59,871 nt of DNA. Origin: Streptomyces albospinus. Lineage in GTDB: Bacteria > Actinomycetota > Actinomycetes > Streptomycetales > Streptomycetaceae. Made by a program: the position numbers and the translations under genes. Location: NCBI RefSeq assembly GCF_014648695.1, contig NZ_BMRP01000001.1, forward strand, positions 589,898-649,768, read 5' to 3'. The notes beneath the pieces are model-generated. The model was not told the DNA's origin. It made no database searches and worked only from the letters and a program-made list of their open reading frames with translations. Shown one piece after another: positions 1 through 10,856 of the stretch (the first letter of the stretch is position 1; the number at the start of each line of letters is the position of its first letter).

Positions 1-5
1 CCTGG

Positions 6-1019
6 GTGAGCGAGAACAGCACGCACAAGTGGGCCGCCGGCGCGGCGACCGGGATCGGGTCGATGCCGGGCGGTGACGCGCGGGAAGCGGCGAGGACCGT
101 CACCGGGTCCCTGGAGGGCTTCCCGTACCTGCCGGAGCTCCCCGCACGGGGGCCGGGCGCCGACATGATCGGCCGGACCCTGGGGATGCTGGTCGAGCTC
201 TACGCCCATGTGGAGCCCAGCGGTTGGCGGATCAGCGACCGGCCGGGCCGCGACACCCGCCGGGCCCGCTCCTGGCTCGGCGAAGACCTGGACGCCCTGG
301 AGGAGTTCACCCAGGGGTACGAGGGGCCGCTGAAGGTCTCCGCGGTCGGCCCGTGGACGCTGGCCGCCTCTCTGGAGCTGCGCAACGGTGAGGCCGCCCT
401 CGGCGACCCCGGCGCCTGCCGGGACCTCGTGGCGTCCCTCGCGGAGGGGCTGCGCGGGCATCTCGCGGACGTCCGGCGGCGGGTGCCGGGCGCCGAGGTC
501 GTGCTCCAGCTCGACGAGCCGTCGCTGACCGCGGTGCTCCGGGGCCGGGTGCGGACCGCCAGCGGCTACCGGACCCACCGGGCCGTGGACCGGGCGGACG
601 TCGAGAGCGCGCTGCGCGATCTCGTCGGGGCCGCGGACGGCGGTCCGGTCGTCGTCCACTCCTGTGCGCCGCAGGTGCCGTTCGGGCTGCTGCGGCGGGC
701 CGGCGCGGCGGGCGTCTCGTTCGATTTCTCGCTGCTCACCGAGCGTGAGGAGGAGGCGATCGGGGAGGTGGTCGAGGGCGGTACGGCCCTGTTCGCGGGC
801 GTGGTGCCGGGCGTGGACGGCCGATTGTCAGACCCTGCCGGTAGCGTCATGGGTGTCAGGACGCTGTGGCGCAGGCTGGGGCTTGCACCGGGGACTCTCG
901 CGGAGTCCGTGGTGGTCACCCCCGCGTGCGGGCTGGCGGGCGCTTCGCCCACTTATGCCCGTTCGGTGCTCGCCCACTGCGTCCGGGCGGCGAGGTCGCT
1001 CGCGGACAACCCAGAGTGA
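6..1019 (+). CDS. MetE-like methionine synthase (single catalytic domain)
   Basis: A 337-residue cytosolic protein resembling the C-terminal catalytic domain of cobalamin-independent methionine synthase. The family transfers a methyl group to homocysteine using a zinc-bound thiolate. Zinc-ligand-type motifs are visible: HSCAPQ near residue 219 and PACGLAG near residue 307. It is much shorter than full MetE (about 750 residues), so it belongs to the short core form common in actinobacteria. The GTG at position 6 starts a good frame (SENSTHKW), but the window begins here, so a ribosome binding site and any longer N-terminus cannot be judged. ligA follows after 24 bases, suggesting co-transcription. 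The natural methyl donor of such short proteins cannot be told from sequence. Confidence 0.8.
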   Translation: MSENSTHKWAAGAATGIGSMPGGDAREAARTVTGSLEGFPYLPELPARGPGADMIGRTLGMLVELYAHVEPSGWRISDRPGRDTRRARSWLGEDLDALEEFTQGYEGPLKVSAVGPWTLAASLELRNGEAALGDPGACRDLVASLAEGLRGHLADVRRRVPGAEVVLQLDEPSLTAVLRGRVRTASGYRTHRAVDRADVESALRDLVGAADGGPVVVHSCAPQVPFGLLRRAGAAGVSFDFSLLTEREEEAIGEVVEGGTALFAGVVPGVDGRLSDPAGSVMGVRTLWRRLGLAPGTLAESVVVTPACGLAGASPTYARSVLAHCVRAARSLADNPE

Positions 1020-3266
<2,247 letters not shown>

Positions 3267-3422
3267 GGTGTCACCCTATCGGCGCATACCAGATGGATCT
3301 GGGAGGCCGGGTCGCATTCGGGCAACCGCTGCCGATCGCTGCCCGCGATGGCCTTCCGCGGCCTACTGTTGACGTGTGCGCCTGCCGTGGCGCGGGCACA
3401 GCCGGCTGTGAGAGGGATCGGA

Positions 3423-5531
3423 ATGAAACCGACCGACAGCGCCGCTCCGGCGTCGCGGCTCCGCCGGCTCGTGGTGCCCGCGCTGCCCGCGGCCATCGTC
3501 ATGGTGGCGGGCCTGACGCTCGCCGCGGGTGTGGTGCAAACGCTGGGCGAAGGCGAGGCGCTGTTCCCCGGCGGCGCCGTCGGCTGGTCGCTGGCGATCC
3601 TGACCGGCGTCATCGTCGGCCATTTGGTCGCCCTCGGCCGGGACCGCTGGTGGGGCGGCACGGGCTCCGGCGCCGCGCTCGCCCTCGCCGTACTCCTCCT
3701 GTACGGCTGGATGCCGGCCACGTTGGTCAGCCTCTCCGTCGTGGTCCTGGTCGGAGCCGCCCGGCGGCACCGCTGGCGACAGGCCCTGGTCCACGGGGCG
3801 GTTGACGTCCTCGGCATCGGTGCCGCGGCGCTCGCCCTCGCCGCCTGCGGGGTGCACGCCACGGTCCGCAGCCCCTGGGCGCCCGTCGCCTGGGACCTCT
3901 CCGTCCTGCCCCAGGTCGTCGTGACGGCGGCGGGCTACCTCCTCGTCAGCCGGGCGCTGCTCTGGTTCAGCCTGGCGCCGCGCACCGGCGGACTGCCCAC
4001 CATCGCCCGCACGGCCGTGGTGCGGCAGGCACTCGTCGGTGTCGCACTGCTCGGCATCTCCCCGCTGATCGCCGTCTGCGCGGTCAACGCCCCGCTGTTG
4101 CTACCGCTGTTCGCGGTGCCGCTCATCGCGCTGGACTCCACCCTCTGGATAGCCCGCGCGCGGGCCGAGGAGCAGCTCCGCGACCCGCTGACCGGCCTGC
4201 CCAACCGCCAGTGGCTGCTGGAGCGCACCTGGTCCGCCCTGGACGAGGCCGAGCGCGTCGGCGTCCGGTCGGCGCTGGTCCTCATCGACCTGGACCGCTT
4301 CCGCTCGGTCAACGACACCCTCGGGCATCTCGCGGGCGACCGGCTGCTGTTGCAGATCGCCGACCGGCTCCGGCACGCCCTCCCGCGCGGCGCCGAGGCC
4401 GCCCGGCTCGGCGGCGACGAGTTCGCCGTCCTGCTGCCCACCACCGACTCCCTCACCAGCTCCCAGCGGGTGGCCCGCAACCTCGTCGCGGCCCTGGGCT
4501 CCCCGCTGGACCTCGACGGACTGACCCTCGTGCTCGAAGCCAGCGCGGGGGTCGCCGTCTTCCCCGACCACGCGCTGGACGCCGAAGGGCTGCTGCGCCG
4601 CGCCGATGTGGCGATGTACCAGGCCAAGCGGGACCGCAGCGGCGTCGAGCTCTACGAGGCCAAGCGGGACGGCAACACCCCGGACCGGCTGGGCCTGTTG
4701 GGCGATCTGCGCCGCGCCCTGGACGCCGGCGACGTCGAGCTGCACTACCAGCCCAAGGTCGGCTTCGACGGGCATGTCTCCGGCCTGGAGGCGCTGGTCC
4801 GCTGGGTCCATCCGGACCGCGGCAGGGTGCCACCCGACGAGTTCATCGCCATCGCCGAGTCCTCCGGGCTGATGCCCCGGTTGACCGAGTACGTCCTGGA
4901 GACCGCGCTCGCCCAGGTGGCGCGCTGGCGCGCGATGGGCCTGGAGGTGCCGGTCGCGGTCAACGTCTCGCCGCGCGATGTGCACTCGCCGGGCTTCGCC
5001 GGGGCGGTCGCCGCCCGGCTGGCCCGGCACCGCGTCCCACCCGGGGCACTCCAGCTGGAGATAACCGAGCACGTCCTGCTGGAGGACCCGCAGCGGGCCG
5101 CCGACACCCTCGCCGGGCTCACCGCCCACGGCGTGAAGATGTCGCTGGACGACTTCGGCACCGGCTACAGCTCGCTGGTCCATCTGCGCCGCCTCCCGGT
5201 CAGCGAGCTCAAGATCGACCGGTCCTTCGTGGCCCGGCTGGCCGTCGACACCGAGGACGCGGAGATCGTCCGCTGCACCCTCGACCTCGCCCACTCCCTG
5301 GGCCTGCTGGTCGTCGCCGAGGGCGTCGAGGACGACGAGACCTGGGAGCGATTGCGGGACCTCGGCTGCGACGCCGTACAGGGCTGGCTGGTGGCCGCCG
5401 CGATGCCACCGGACGAGACCACGGCCTGGCTCAGGGCCCGCGGCGAACGCGGCTGGCACCGCGAATCGGAGACGACCGCCCTGGCGGCGGAGAAGGCAGC
5501 CGAGCGCCCTTCGGGACAGGTCCTGAACTGA
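3423..5531 (+). CDS. rmdB: Membrane GGDEF-EAL c-di-GMP turnover protein (RmdB-like)
   Basis: A 702-residue membrane protein. Several hydrophobic segments fill roughly residues 15-240, followed by a GGDEF domain and an EAL domain. GGDEF is intact at residues 330-334. EAL is intact at 456-458, and the metal-binding loop DDFGTGYSS starts at 576, so both diguanylate cyclase and c-di-GMP phosphodiesterase activities are possible from sequence. In Streptomyces, c-di-GMP controls the switch to aerial growth and sporulation. I recall the S. coelicolor phosphodiesterase RmdB being encoded next to ligA, and the symbol rests on that position and architecture. I chose the ATG at 3423 because AGAGGGA lies just upstream; the frame stays open further upstream, to 3348. 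Confidence 0.85.
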   Translation: MKPTDSAAPASRLRRLVVPALPAAIVMVAGLTLAAGVVQTLGEGEALFPGGAVGWSLAILTGVIVGHLVALGRDRWWGGTGSGAALALAVLLLYGWMPATLVSLSVVVLVGAARRHRWRQALVHGAVDVLGIGAAALALAACGVHATVRSPWAPVAWDLSVLPQVVVTAAGYLLVSRALLWFSLAPRTGGLPTIARTAVVRQALVGVALLGISPLIAVCAVNAPLLLPLFAVPLIALDSTLWIARARAEEQLRDPLTGLPNRQWLLERTWSALDEAERVGVRSALVLIDLDRFRSVNDTLGHLAGDRLLLQIADRLRHALPRGAEAARLGGDEFAVLLPTTDSLTSSQRVARNLVAALGSPLDLDGLTLVLEASAGVAVFPDHALDAEGLLRRADVAMYQAKRDRSGVELYEAKRDGNTPDRLGLLGDLRRALDAGDVELHYQPKVGFDGHVSGLEALVRWVHPDRGRVPPDEFIAIAESSGLMPRLTEYVLETALAQVARWRAMGLEVPVAVNVSPRDVHSPGFAGAVAARLARHRVPPGALQLEITEHVLLEDPQRAADTLAGLTAHGVKMSLDDFGTGYSSLVHLRRLPVSELKIDRSFVARLAVDTEDAEIVRCTLDLAHSLGLLVVAEGVEDDETWERLRDLGCDAVQGWLVAAAMPPDETTAWLRARGERGWHRESETTALAAEKAAERPSGQVLN

Positions 5532-5771
5532 CCCGGCCTCCGGCCGTCCCGTGTCCCCGCTCCGAAGAACCCCCGCAGCCCCCGGCCCCGCCGGACCCGG
5601 CAGCCGAGCCCCGGCCCGACGAGAGCGGGCCCGCCGGCCCCGGGCCGCAGCAGCCGCCGGACGACCCGGCGCCCCCGGCGGCCGGCGGCTCCTGACGCCA
5701 CCGCCCGCCGCCGTGCGCTCCGCGGGCCGGGCCGTCCCGCACTCCCGCGGGCGGCCCGGCGAAAGCGTTTC

Positions 5772-5841
5772 GCGACAGCGTTCCCGTACGCCATAGGATT
5801 GGCCCGGAAAACTCCACCGGAGAATCCGACCGGAATTCTCC
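5772..5841 (+). promoter_or_regulatory. Candidate gatC promoter and 5' UTR hairpin in a 363-base gap
   Basis: The gap 5532-5894 has no convincing gene. Its first half is only very GC-rich. Near the end, GCGACA (5772-5777) and TAGGAT (5794-5799) are 16 bases apart and resemble a vegetative promoter. Downstream, GGAGAAT (5819-5825) pairs with ATTCTCC (5835-5841), which could fold in the gatC leader. This is pattern matching only. Confidence 0.35.
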
Positions 5842-5894
5842 TTCCGGAGCATCCCGCCCAGAACACTCCGCCGAAAACACCAGAGGATCGCTGC

Positions 5895-6191
5895 ATGCCT
5901 GGCATCACGCGCGAGGAGGTCGCCCACCTCGCCCGGCTGGCACGTCTGGAGCTGAAGGACGAAGAGCTCGACCACTTCGCCGGACAGCTCGACGACATCA
6001 TCGGCGCGGTCGCCCGCGTCTCCGAGGTCGCCGATCAAGACGTACCGCCGACCTCCCACCCGCTGCCCCTGACCAACGTCATGCGGCCGGACGAGGTCCG
6101 TCCGTCGCTGACCCCCGAGCAGGCGCTCTCCGGCGCCCCGGCCCAGGAGCAGCAGCGTTTCAAGGTGCCGCAGATCCTGGGGGAGGAGTGA
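5895..6191 (+). CDS. gatC: Glu-tRNA(Gln)/Asp-tRNA(Asn) amidotransferase subunit C
   Basis: A 98-residue protein matching GatC, the small subunit that wraps around and stabilises the GatA-GatB heterodimer. The heterotrimer converts mischarged Glu-tRNA(Gln), and in some species Asp-tRNA(Asn), to the amidated form. The N-terminal helix ([17 protein letters not shown]) and the C-terminal stretch with conserved RPDE are typical. The ATG at 5895 follows GAGGATC at normal spacing. The stop codon lies within the gatA ribosome binding region, so gatC and gatA are translationally close. Length is normal for the family (95-100 residues). Confidence 0.97.
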   Translation: MPGITREEVAHLARLARLELKDEELDHFAGQLDDIIGAVARVSEVADQDVPPTSHPLPLTNVMRPDEVRPSLTPEQALSGAPAQEQQRFKVPQILGEE

Positions 6192-6193
6192 CC

Positions 6194-7714
6194 GTGAGCG
6201 CGAACAAAGAAGCAACAGCCATGGCAGACCTGATCAAGCTCACCGCCGCCGAGATCGCGGCGAAGATCGCCTCCGGCGAACTCACCGCCGTCGAGGTGAC
6301 CGAGGCCCACCTGGCCCGTATCGAGGCCGTCGACGAGAAGGTGCACGCCTTCCTGCACGTGGACCGCGAGGGCGCGCTGGCCCAGGCCCGGGCCGTCGAC
6401 GAGAAGCGGGCCCGCGGCGAGGAGCTGGGCCCGCTGGCCGGCGTCCCGCTCGCGCTCAAGGACATCTTCACGACCGAGGGCATGCCCACCACGGTCGGCT
6501 CGAAGATCCTCGAAGGCTGGATCCCGCCGTACGACGCGACCCTGACCAAGAAGCTCAAGGCCGCCGACGTCGTCATCCTCGGCAAGACCAACATGGACGA
6601 GTTCGCCATGGGGTCCTCCACCGAGAACAGCGCCTACGGCCCGACCGGCAACCCCTGGGACCTGACCAAGATCCCCGGCGGCTCCGGCGGCGGCTCCTCC
6701 GCCGCGCTGGCGTCCTTCCAGGCCCCGCTCGCCATCGGCACGGACACCGGCGGCTCCATCCGCCAGCCCGCCGCCGTCACCGGCACCGTCGGCGTCAAGC
6801 CCACCTACGGCGGGGTCTCCCGCTACGGCATGGTGGCCTTCTCCAGCTCCCTGGACCAGGGCGGCCCGTGCGCCCGTACGGTGCTGGACGCGGCGCTGCT
6901 CCACGAGGCCATCGCCGGCCACGACCCGTTGGACTCCACCTCCATCGACGCGCCGGTCCCGCCGGTCGTCGAGGCGGCCCGCAACGGCAGCGTCGAGGGC
7001 ATGCGGGTCGGCGTCGTCAAGCAGTTCCGCGGCGAGGGCTACCAGGCCGGTGTCATCCAGCGCTTCGACGAGTCCGTCGCCCTCCTCAAGGAGCTGGGCG
7101 CCGAGATCGTCGAGCTGGACTGCCCGTCCTTCGACCTGGCGCTGGCCGCGTACTACCTGATCGCGCCGTCCGAGTGCTCCTCCAACCTCGCCCGCTTCGA
7201 CGCCATGCGCTACGGCCTGCGGGTCGGCGACGACAGCACGAAGTCCGCCGAGGAGGTCACCGCCCTGACCCGCGAGGCCGGCTTCGGCCCCGAGGTCAAG
7301 CGCCGCATCATGCTCGGCACGTACGCGCTCAGCTCCGGCTACTACGACGCGTACTACGGCAGCGCCCAGAAGGTCCGGACCCTCATCACCCGCGACTTCG
7401 AGAAGGCGTTCGAGCAGGTCGACGTGATCGTCTCGCCGACCACGCCGACCACCGCGTTCCCGATCGGCGAGCGGGCCGACGACCCGATGGCGATGTACCT
7501 CGCCGACGTGTGCACGCTCCCCATCAACCTGGCGGGCAACGCCGCCATGTCGCTGCCCTGCGGTCTGGCTCCCGAGGACGGCCTGCCGGTCGGTCTCCAG
7601 ATCGTCGCCCCGGCCATGAAGGACGACCGGCTCTACAAGGTCGGTGCCGCGGTCGAGGCCGCGTTCACCGAGAAGTGGGGCCATCACCTGCTTGAGGAGG
7701 CACCTGCACTATGA
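6194..7714 (+). CDS. gatA: Glu-tRNA(Gln)/Asp-tRNA(Asn) amidotransferase subunit A
   Basis: A 506-residue amidase-signature enzyme that releases ammonia from glutamine for transamidation of mischarged tRNA. The Lys, cis-Ser, Ser triad can be placed at Lys89 (PLALKD), Ser164 (PGGSGGGSS) and Ser188 ([10 protein letters not shown]). I chose GTG 6194 because GGGAGGAG sits 6 bases upstream. GTG 6188 overlaps the gatC stop. ATG 6221 (MADLIKL) matches where homologues usually begin but has no good ribosome binding site. The stop overlaps the next start (ATGA), so the small downstream gene is translationally coupled. Confidence 0.97.
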   Translation: MSANKEATAMADLIKLTAAEIAAKIASGELTAVEVTEAHLARIEAVDEKVHAFLHVDREGALAQARAVDEKRARGEELGPLAGVPLALKDIFTTEGMPTTVGSKILEGWIPPYDATLTKKLKAADVVILGKTNMDEFAMGSSTENSAYGPTGNPWDLTKIPGGSGGGSSAALASFQAPLAIGTDTGGSIRQPAAVTGTVGVKPTYGGVSRYGMVAFSSSLDQGGPCARTVLDAALLHEAIAGHDPLDSTSIDAPVPPVVEAARNGSVEGMRVGVVKQFRGEGYQAGVIQRFDESVALLKELGAEIVELDCPSFDLALAAYYLIAPSECSSNLARFDAMRYGLRVGDDSTKSAEEVTALTREAGFGPEVKRRIMLGTYALSSGYYDAYYGSAQKVRTLITRDFEKAFEQVDVIVSPTTPTTAFPIGERADDPMAMYLADVCTLPINLAGNAAMSLPCGLAPEDGLPVGLQIVAPAMKDDRLYKVGAAVEAAFTEKWGHHLLEEAPAL

Positions 7715-7953
7715 GTGGCAAGCTCGCGAAGGCCAAGGGCTTCAAGAAGTCCAAGCCCGGCACGTATCTGTCCATCGGCACCACGCTGTTCGGCGCGGTG
7801 AGCGTCGTGAAGCAGGCGAAGAAGGCCAGGGGGGAGCACGACACGCTCCAGCTGGTCGACGCCGTCGTCTCCGCCGCCGCCATCGTCACCGGCGTCGCCC
7901 TGCTCATCCGCGAACTGCGCCGTCTCAACGACGACGACGTCCTCGCGGACTGA
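7711..7953 (+). CDS. Small membrane protein embedded between gatA and gatB
   Basis: An 80-residue protein of unknown function. The first half is strongly basic ([14 protein letters not shown], then [12 protein letters not shown]). Residues about 48-66 ([19 protein letters not shown]) form one likely transmembrane helix, followed by a short acidic tail ending NDDDVLAD. Its ATG overlaps the gatA stop (ATGA), and gatB begins 31 bases after its end, so it lies inside the amidotransferase operon. From memory, a similar small gene sits here in other Streptomyces. A membrane-tethering or accessory role for GatCAB is a guess from position only. Confidence 0.85.
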   Translation: MSGKLAKAKGFKKSKPGTYLSIGTTLFGAVSVVKQAKKARGEHDTLQLVDAVVSAAAIVTGVALLIRELRRLNDDDVLAD

Positions 7954-7984
7954 CCGGCGCCGGACCTGAGAGGTTAGTTTCACC

Positions 7985-9493
7985 GTGACTGTCACCGACC
8001 TGGTGCCGTACGAGGACGCGCTGGCCACCTACGACCCCGTGATGGGTCTTGAGGTGCACGTCGAACTCGGCACCGCCACCAAGATGTTCTGCGGGTGCGC
8101 CACCACCCTGGGCGCCGAGCCCAACTCGCAGACCTGCCCCACCTGCCTGGGCCTGCCCGGCTCGCTGCCGGTCGTCAACGCGACCGGTGTGGAGTCCGCC
8201 GTCAAGATCGGCCTGGCACTGAACTGCACCATCGCCGACTGGTGCCGCTTCGCCCGGAAGAACTACTTCTATCCGGACATGCCCAAGAACTTCCAGACGT
8301 CCCAGTACGACGAGCCGATCGCCTTCGACGGCTACCTGGACGTGCAGCTGGAGGACGGCGAGGTCTTCCGCGTCCACATCGAGCGGGCGCACATGGAGGA
8401 GGACACCGGCAAGTCCACCCACATCGGCGGTGCCACCGGCCGGATCCACGGCGCCCGGCACTCGCTGCTGGACTACAACCGCGCCGGTATCCCGCTCATC
8501 GAGATCGTCACCAAGCCCATCGAGGGCGCCGGCGAGCGGGCCCCCGAGGTCGCCAAGGCGTACGTCGCCGAGCTGCGTGAGCTGATCAGGGCGCTGGGCG
8601 TCTCCGAGGCCCGTATGGAGATGGGCCAGATGCGCTGCGACGTGAACCTCTCGCTGCGGCCCCACGGCACCGAGAAGTTCGGCACCCGCTCGGAGACCAA
8701 GAACGTCAACTCGCTGCGCTCCGTGGAGCGCGCCGCCCGCTTCGAGATCCAGCGGCACGCCGCGGTGCTGTCGTCCGGCGGCACGATCATCCAGGAGACC
8801 CGCCACTTCCACGAGGAGGACGGCTCCACGACCTCCGGCCGGGTCAAGGAAGAGGCCGAGGACTACCGCTACTTCCCCGAGCCGGACCTGGTGCCGGTGG
8901 CCCCCTCCCGCGAGTGGGTCGAGGAACTGCGGGCCGGACTGCCCGAGCTGCCGCGGGTGCGCCGCAACCGGCTGCGCGAGGAGTGGGGCGTCTCCGAGCA
9001 CGACATGCAGTCGATCCTCAACGCCGGCGCGGTCGACCTGATCGTGGCCACCGTCGAGGCCGGTGCGGACTCCGCAGCGGCCCGCAAGTGGTGGATGGGC
9101 GAGCTGGCTCGCCGCGCCAACGAGGACGGCGTGGAGCTGTCGGCGCTGCCGATCACCCCCGAGCAGGTCGCCCGGGTGACCGCGCTGGTCGCCGACGGCT
9201 CGCTCAACGACAAGCTGGCCCGCCAGGCCATCGAGGGCGTGCTGGCCGGCGAGGGCGACCCCGACACGGTCGTCGAGAAGCGCGGTCTGAAGGTCGTCTC
9301 CGACGAGGGTGCCCTCGGCACCGCCGTCGACGAGGCGATCGCCGCCAACGCCGCCATCGCCGACAAGATCCGCGGCGGCAAGGTCGCCGCGGCCGGCGCC
9401 CTGGTCGGTGCGGTCATGAAGGCGACCCGCGGGCAGGCGGACGCCGCCCGGGTGCGGGAACTGATTCTTGAGCGGCTTGCCGCGAAGGAATGA
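7985..9493 (+). CDS. gatB: Glu-tRNA(Gln)/Asp-tRNA(Asn) amidotransferase subunit B
   Basis: A 502-residue GatB, the kinase and tRNA-binding subunit. It phosphorylates the glutamyl or aspartyl group on the tRNA so that ammonia from GatA can attack it. The N-terminal GatB/YqeY cradle begins at GLEVHVEL. A zinc-type Cys pair set (FCGC, then TCPTC) is present near residues 37-59, and the C-terminal helical and YqeY-like tail ends in [12 protein letters not shown]. The GTG at 7985 has AGAGG about 10 bases upstream. It closes the gatC-gatA-small membrane protein-gatB operon, with a strong hairpin terminator 57 bases later. Confidence 0.97.
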   Translation: MTVTDLVPYEDALATYDPVMGLEVHVELGTATKMFCGCATTLGAEPNSQTCPTCLGLPGSLPVVNATGVESAVKIGLALNCTIADWCRFARKNYFYPDMPKNFQTSQYDEPIAFDGYLDVQLEDGEVFRVHIERAHMEEDTGKSTHIGGATGRIHGARHSLLDYNRAGIPLIEIVTKPIEGAGERAPEVAKAYVAELRELIRALGVSEARMEMGQMRCDVNLSLRPHGTEKFGTRSETKNVNSLRSVERAARFEIQRHAAVLSSGGTIIQETRHFHEEDGSTTSGRVKEEAEDYRYFPEPDLVPVAPSREWVEELRAGLPELPRVRRNRLREEWGVSEHDMQSILNAGAVDLIVATVEAGADSAAARKWWMGELARRANEDGVELSALPITPEQVARVTALVADGSLNDKLARQAIEGVLAGEGDPDTVVEKRGLKVVSDEGALGTAVDEAIAANAAIADKIRGGKVAAAGALVGAVMKATRGQADAARVRELILERLAAKE

Positions 9494-9549
9494 TCGAGCA
9501 CAGCCTGGAGACGCTCGGCGTCGAGGGCTGATTCCCGGATCGTGCCGGT

Positions 9550-9589
9550 ACGGAGCGGCCGTCCCTCTGCGGAGGGGCGGCCGTTCCGT
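9550..9589 (+). terminator. Terminator after gatB
   Basis: Two 18-base arms (9550-9567 and 9572-9589) pair with two G-T wobbles around a TGCG loop. There is no long T run, as is usual for Streptomyces terminators. It lies 57 bases after the gatB stop. Confidence 0.8.
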
Positions 9590-9758
9590 CGTATGCGCCG
9601 ACGCCCCTTCCGCTCCCCACAGGACCCCCTCCCGGCAGGAATTCCCGATCGTCACCCTCCGGTGCGGAATGCCGAGCCCGCCCGCGGTGCTGTCACCGGT
9701 AAAGGATCACCGGATACGGGACCGGGCCACCGCCCGCCGGAGAGTGGAGGAATGGGCA

Positions 9759-10685
9759 ATGGCGCAGCAGGACAGAGCCGTTCAGGACCCGCGCGCGATC
9801 GCCGCGCGGCTCGGCCGGGTCGGCGTCTGGCACGGCGGGCTGGGCCGGGCGTCGGCCGCGGACGCGCGCGGGTTCGCGGCCGGTATCGAGCGGCTGGGCT
9901 ACGGGGCGCTGTGGTTCGGTGAGGCGCAGGCCACCAAGGAGGCGTTCAGCCACGCCGGGCTGCTGCTGGCCGCCACCGAGCGGCTGACCGTCGCCACCGG
10001 TATCGCCAACATCTGGGTCCGCGACGCGACCGCGATGAACGCCGGGGCGCACACCCTCGCCGAGGCGTACGACGGCCGGTTCCTGCTGGGCCTGGGCGCC
10101 AGCCACGCCCCGCAGGTCGAGGGGCGCGGGCACACCTACGCCAAGCCGCTCGCCGCGATGCGCGCCTATCTGGACGCGATGGACGCGGCCCCGTACGACG
10201 CCCCCGCGAGCCCGCCGCCGGCCCGCGTCCTGGCGGCGCTGGGCCCCAGGATGCTGGAGCTGGCGGCACAGCGGGCGGCCGGCGCGCACCCGTATTTCGT
10301 CACGCCCGAGCACACCGCCCGCGCCCGCGCGGCCCTGGGCGAGGGCCCGTTGCTCGCCCCCGAGCAGGCCGTGCTGCTGGAGACCGACCCGGCGACCGCC
10401 CGCGCCCAGGTGCGCGCACACCACCTCGGCTTCTACCTCGCGCTGCCGAACTACGTGAACAGCCTGCGCCGGCTGGGCTTCGAGGACGCGGACTTCCAGG
10501 ACGGCGGCAGCGACCGGCTGGTCGACGCCATCGTGGCCTGGGGCGACGTGGACGCGATCCGGGAGCGGATCCGGGCGCACCACGACGCGGGCGCCGACCA
10601 TGTGGCGATCCAGCCGGTCGTCGCCGGGCCGGGGCTGGGCTTCGAGCAACTGCGGGAGCTGGCACCGGCGTTGATCGAGGGGTGA
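9759..10685 (+). CDS. LLM-class F420- or flavin-dependent oxidoreductase
   Basis: A 308-residue luciferase-like TIM-barrel protein. Typical features are the early substrate-side strand (GYGALWFGEAQATKEAF), the TGIANIWVRDATAMNAGAHTL block, and GRFLLGLGASH, which contributes to cofactor binding in this superfamily. Actinobacterial members mostly use coenzyme F420; the substrate is not predictable here. GTGGAGGAA ends 6 bases before the ATG at 9759, which supports this start over the long upstream open frame. It stands alone, 265 bases after gatB and 171 before the phospholipase gene. Confidence 0.85.
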   Translation: MAQQDRAVQDPRAIAARLGRVGVWHGGLGRASAADARGFAAGIERLGYGALWFGEAQATKEAFSHAGLLLAATERLTVATGIANIWVRDATAMNAGAHTLAEAYDGRFLLGLGASHAPQVEGRGHTYAKPLAAMRAYLDAMDAAPYDAPASPPPARVLAALGPRMLELAAQRAAGAHPYFVTPEHTARARAALGEGPLLAPEQAVLLETDPATARAQVRAHHLGFYLALPNYVNSLRRLGFEDADFQDGGSDRLVDAIVAWGDVDAIRERIRAHHDAGADHVAIQPVVAGPGLGFEQLRELAPALIEG

Positions 10686-10739
10686 GCGACGGCGGGCGCA
10701 CCGGAACGGCCGCCTCCGGTGCCGCCCGCGGCAAGTGCT

Positions 10740-10761
10740 GTTCCCAAAGTTGTCACCCCGA
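10740..10761 (+). promoter_or_regulatory. Possible PHO-box-like direct repeats upstream of phospholipase C
   Basis: GTTCCCAAAGT (10740-10750) is followed directly by TGTCACCCCGA (10751-10761). The two 11-base units each match 5 of 7 positions of the GTTCACC repeat bound by PhoP in Streptomyces. A phosphate-scavenging phospholipase C is a sensible PhoP target. The match is weak, so this is a candidate only. Confidence 0.3.
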
Positions 10762-10856
10762 CACCTGTCGCCCGTCATGGCTGTCCACTACCGTCCCCGT
10801 CGCACCGTCTCAATGGGCTGGCCGAAGACCATTGACTGTCGACAGGGAGGTCGGGC

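Noticed and set aside
5551..5796. 81-residue frame between the GGDEF-EAL gene and gatC
   Set aside because: It is Pro/Ala/Arg low complexity with no ribosome binding site and sits in a promoter-containing gap.
9490..9531. 13-codon frame overlapping the gatB stop by ATGA
   Set aside because: It is very short, shows no recognisable sequence and is followed directly by the terminator; the ATGA overlap is probably chance.
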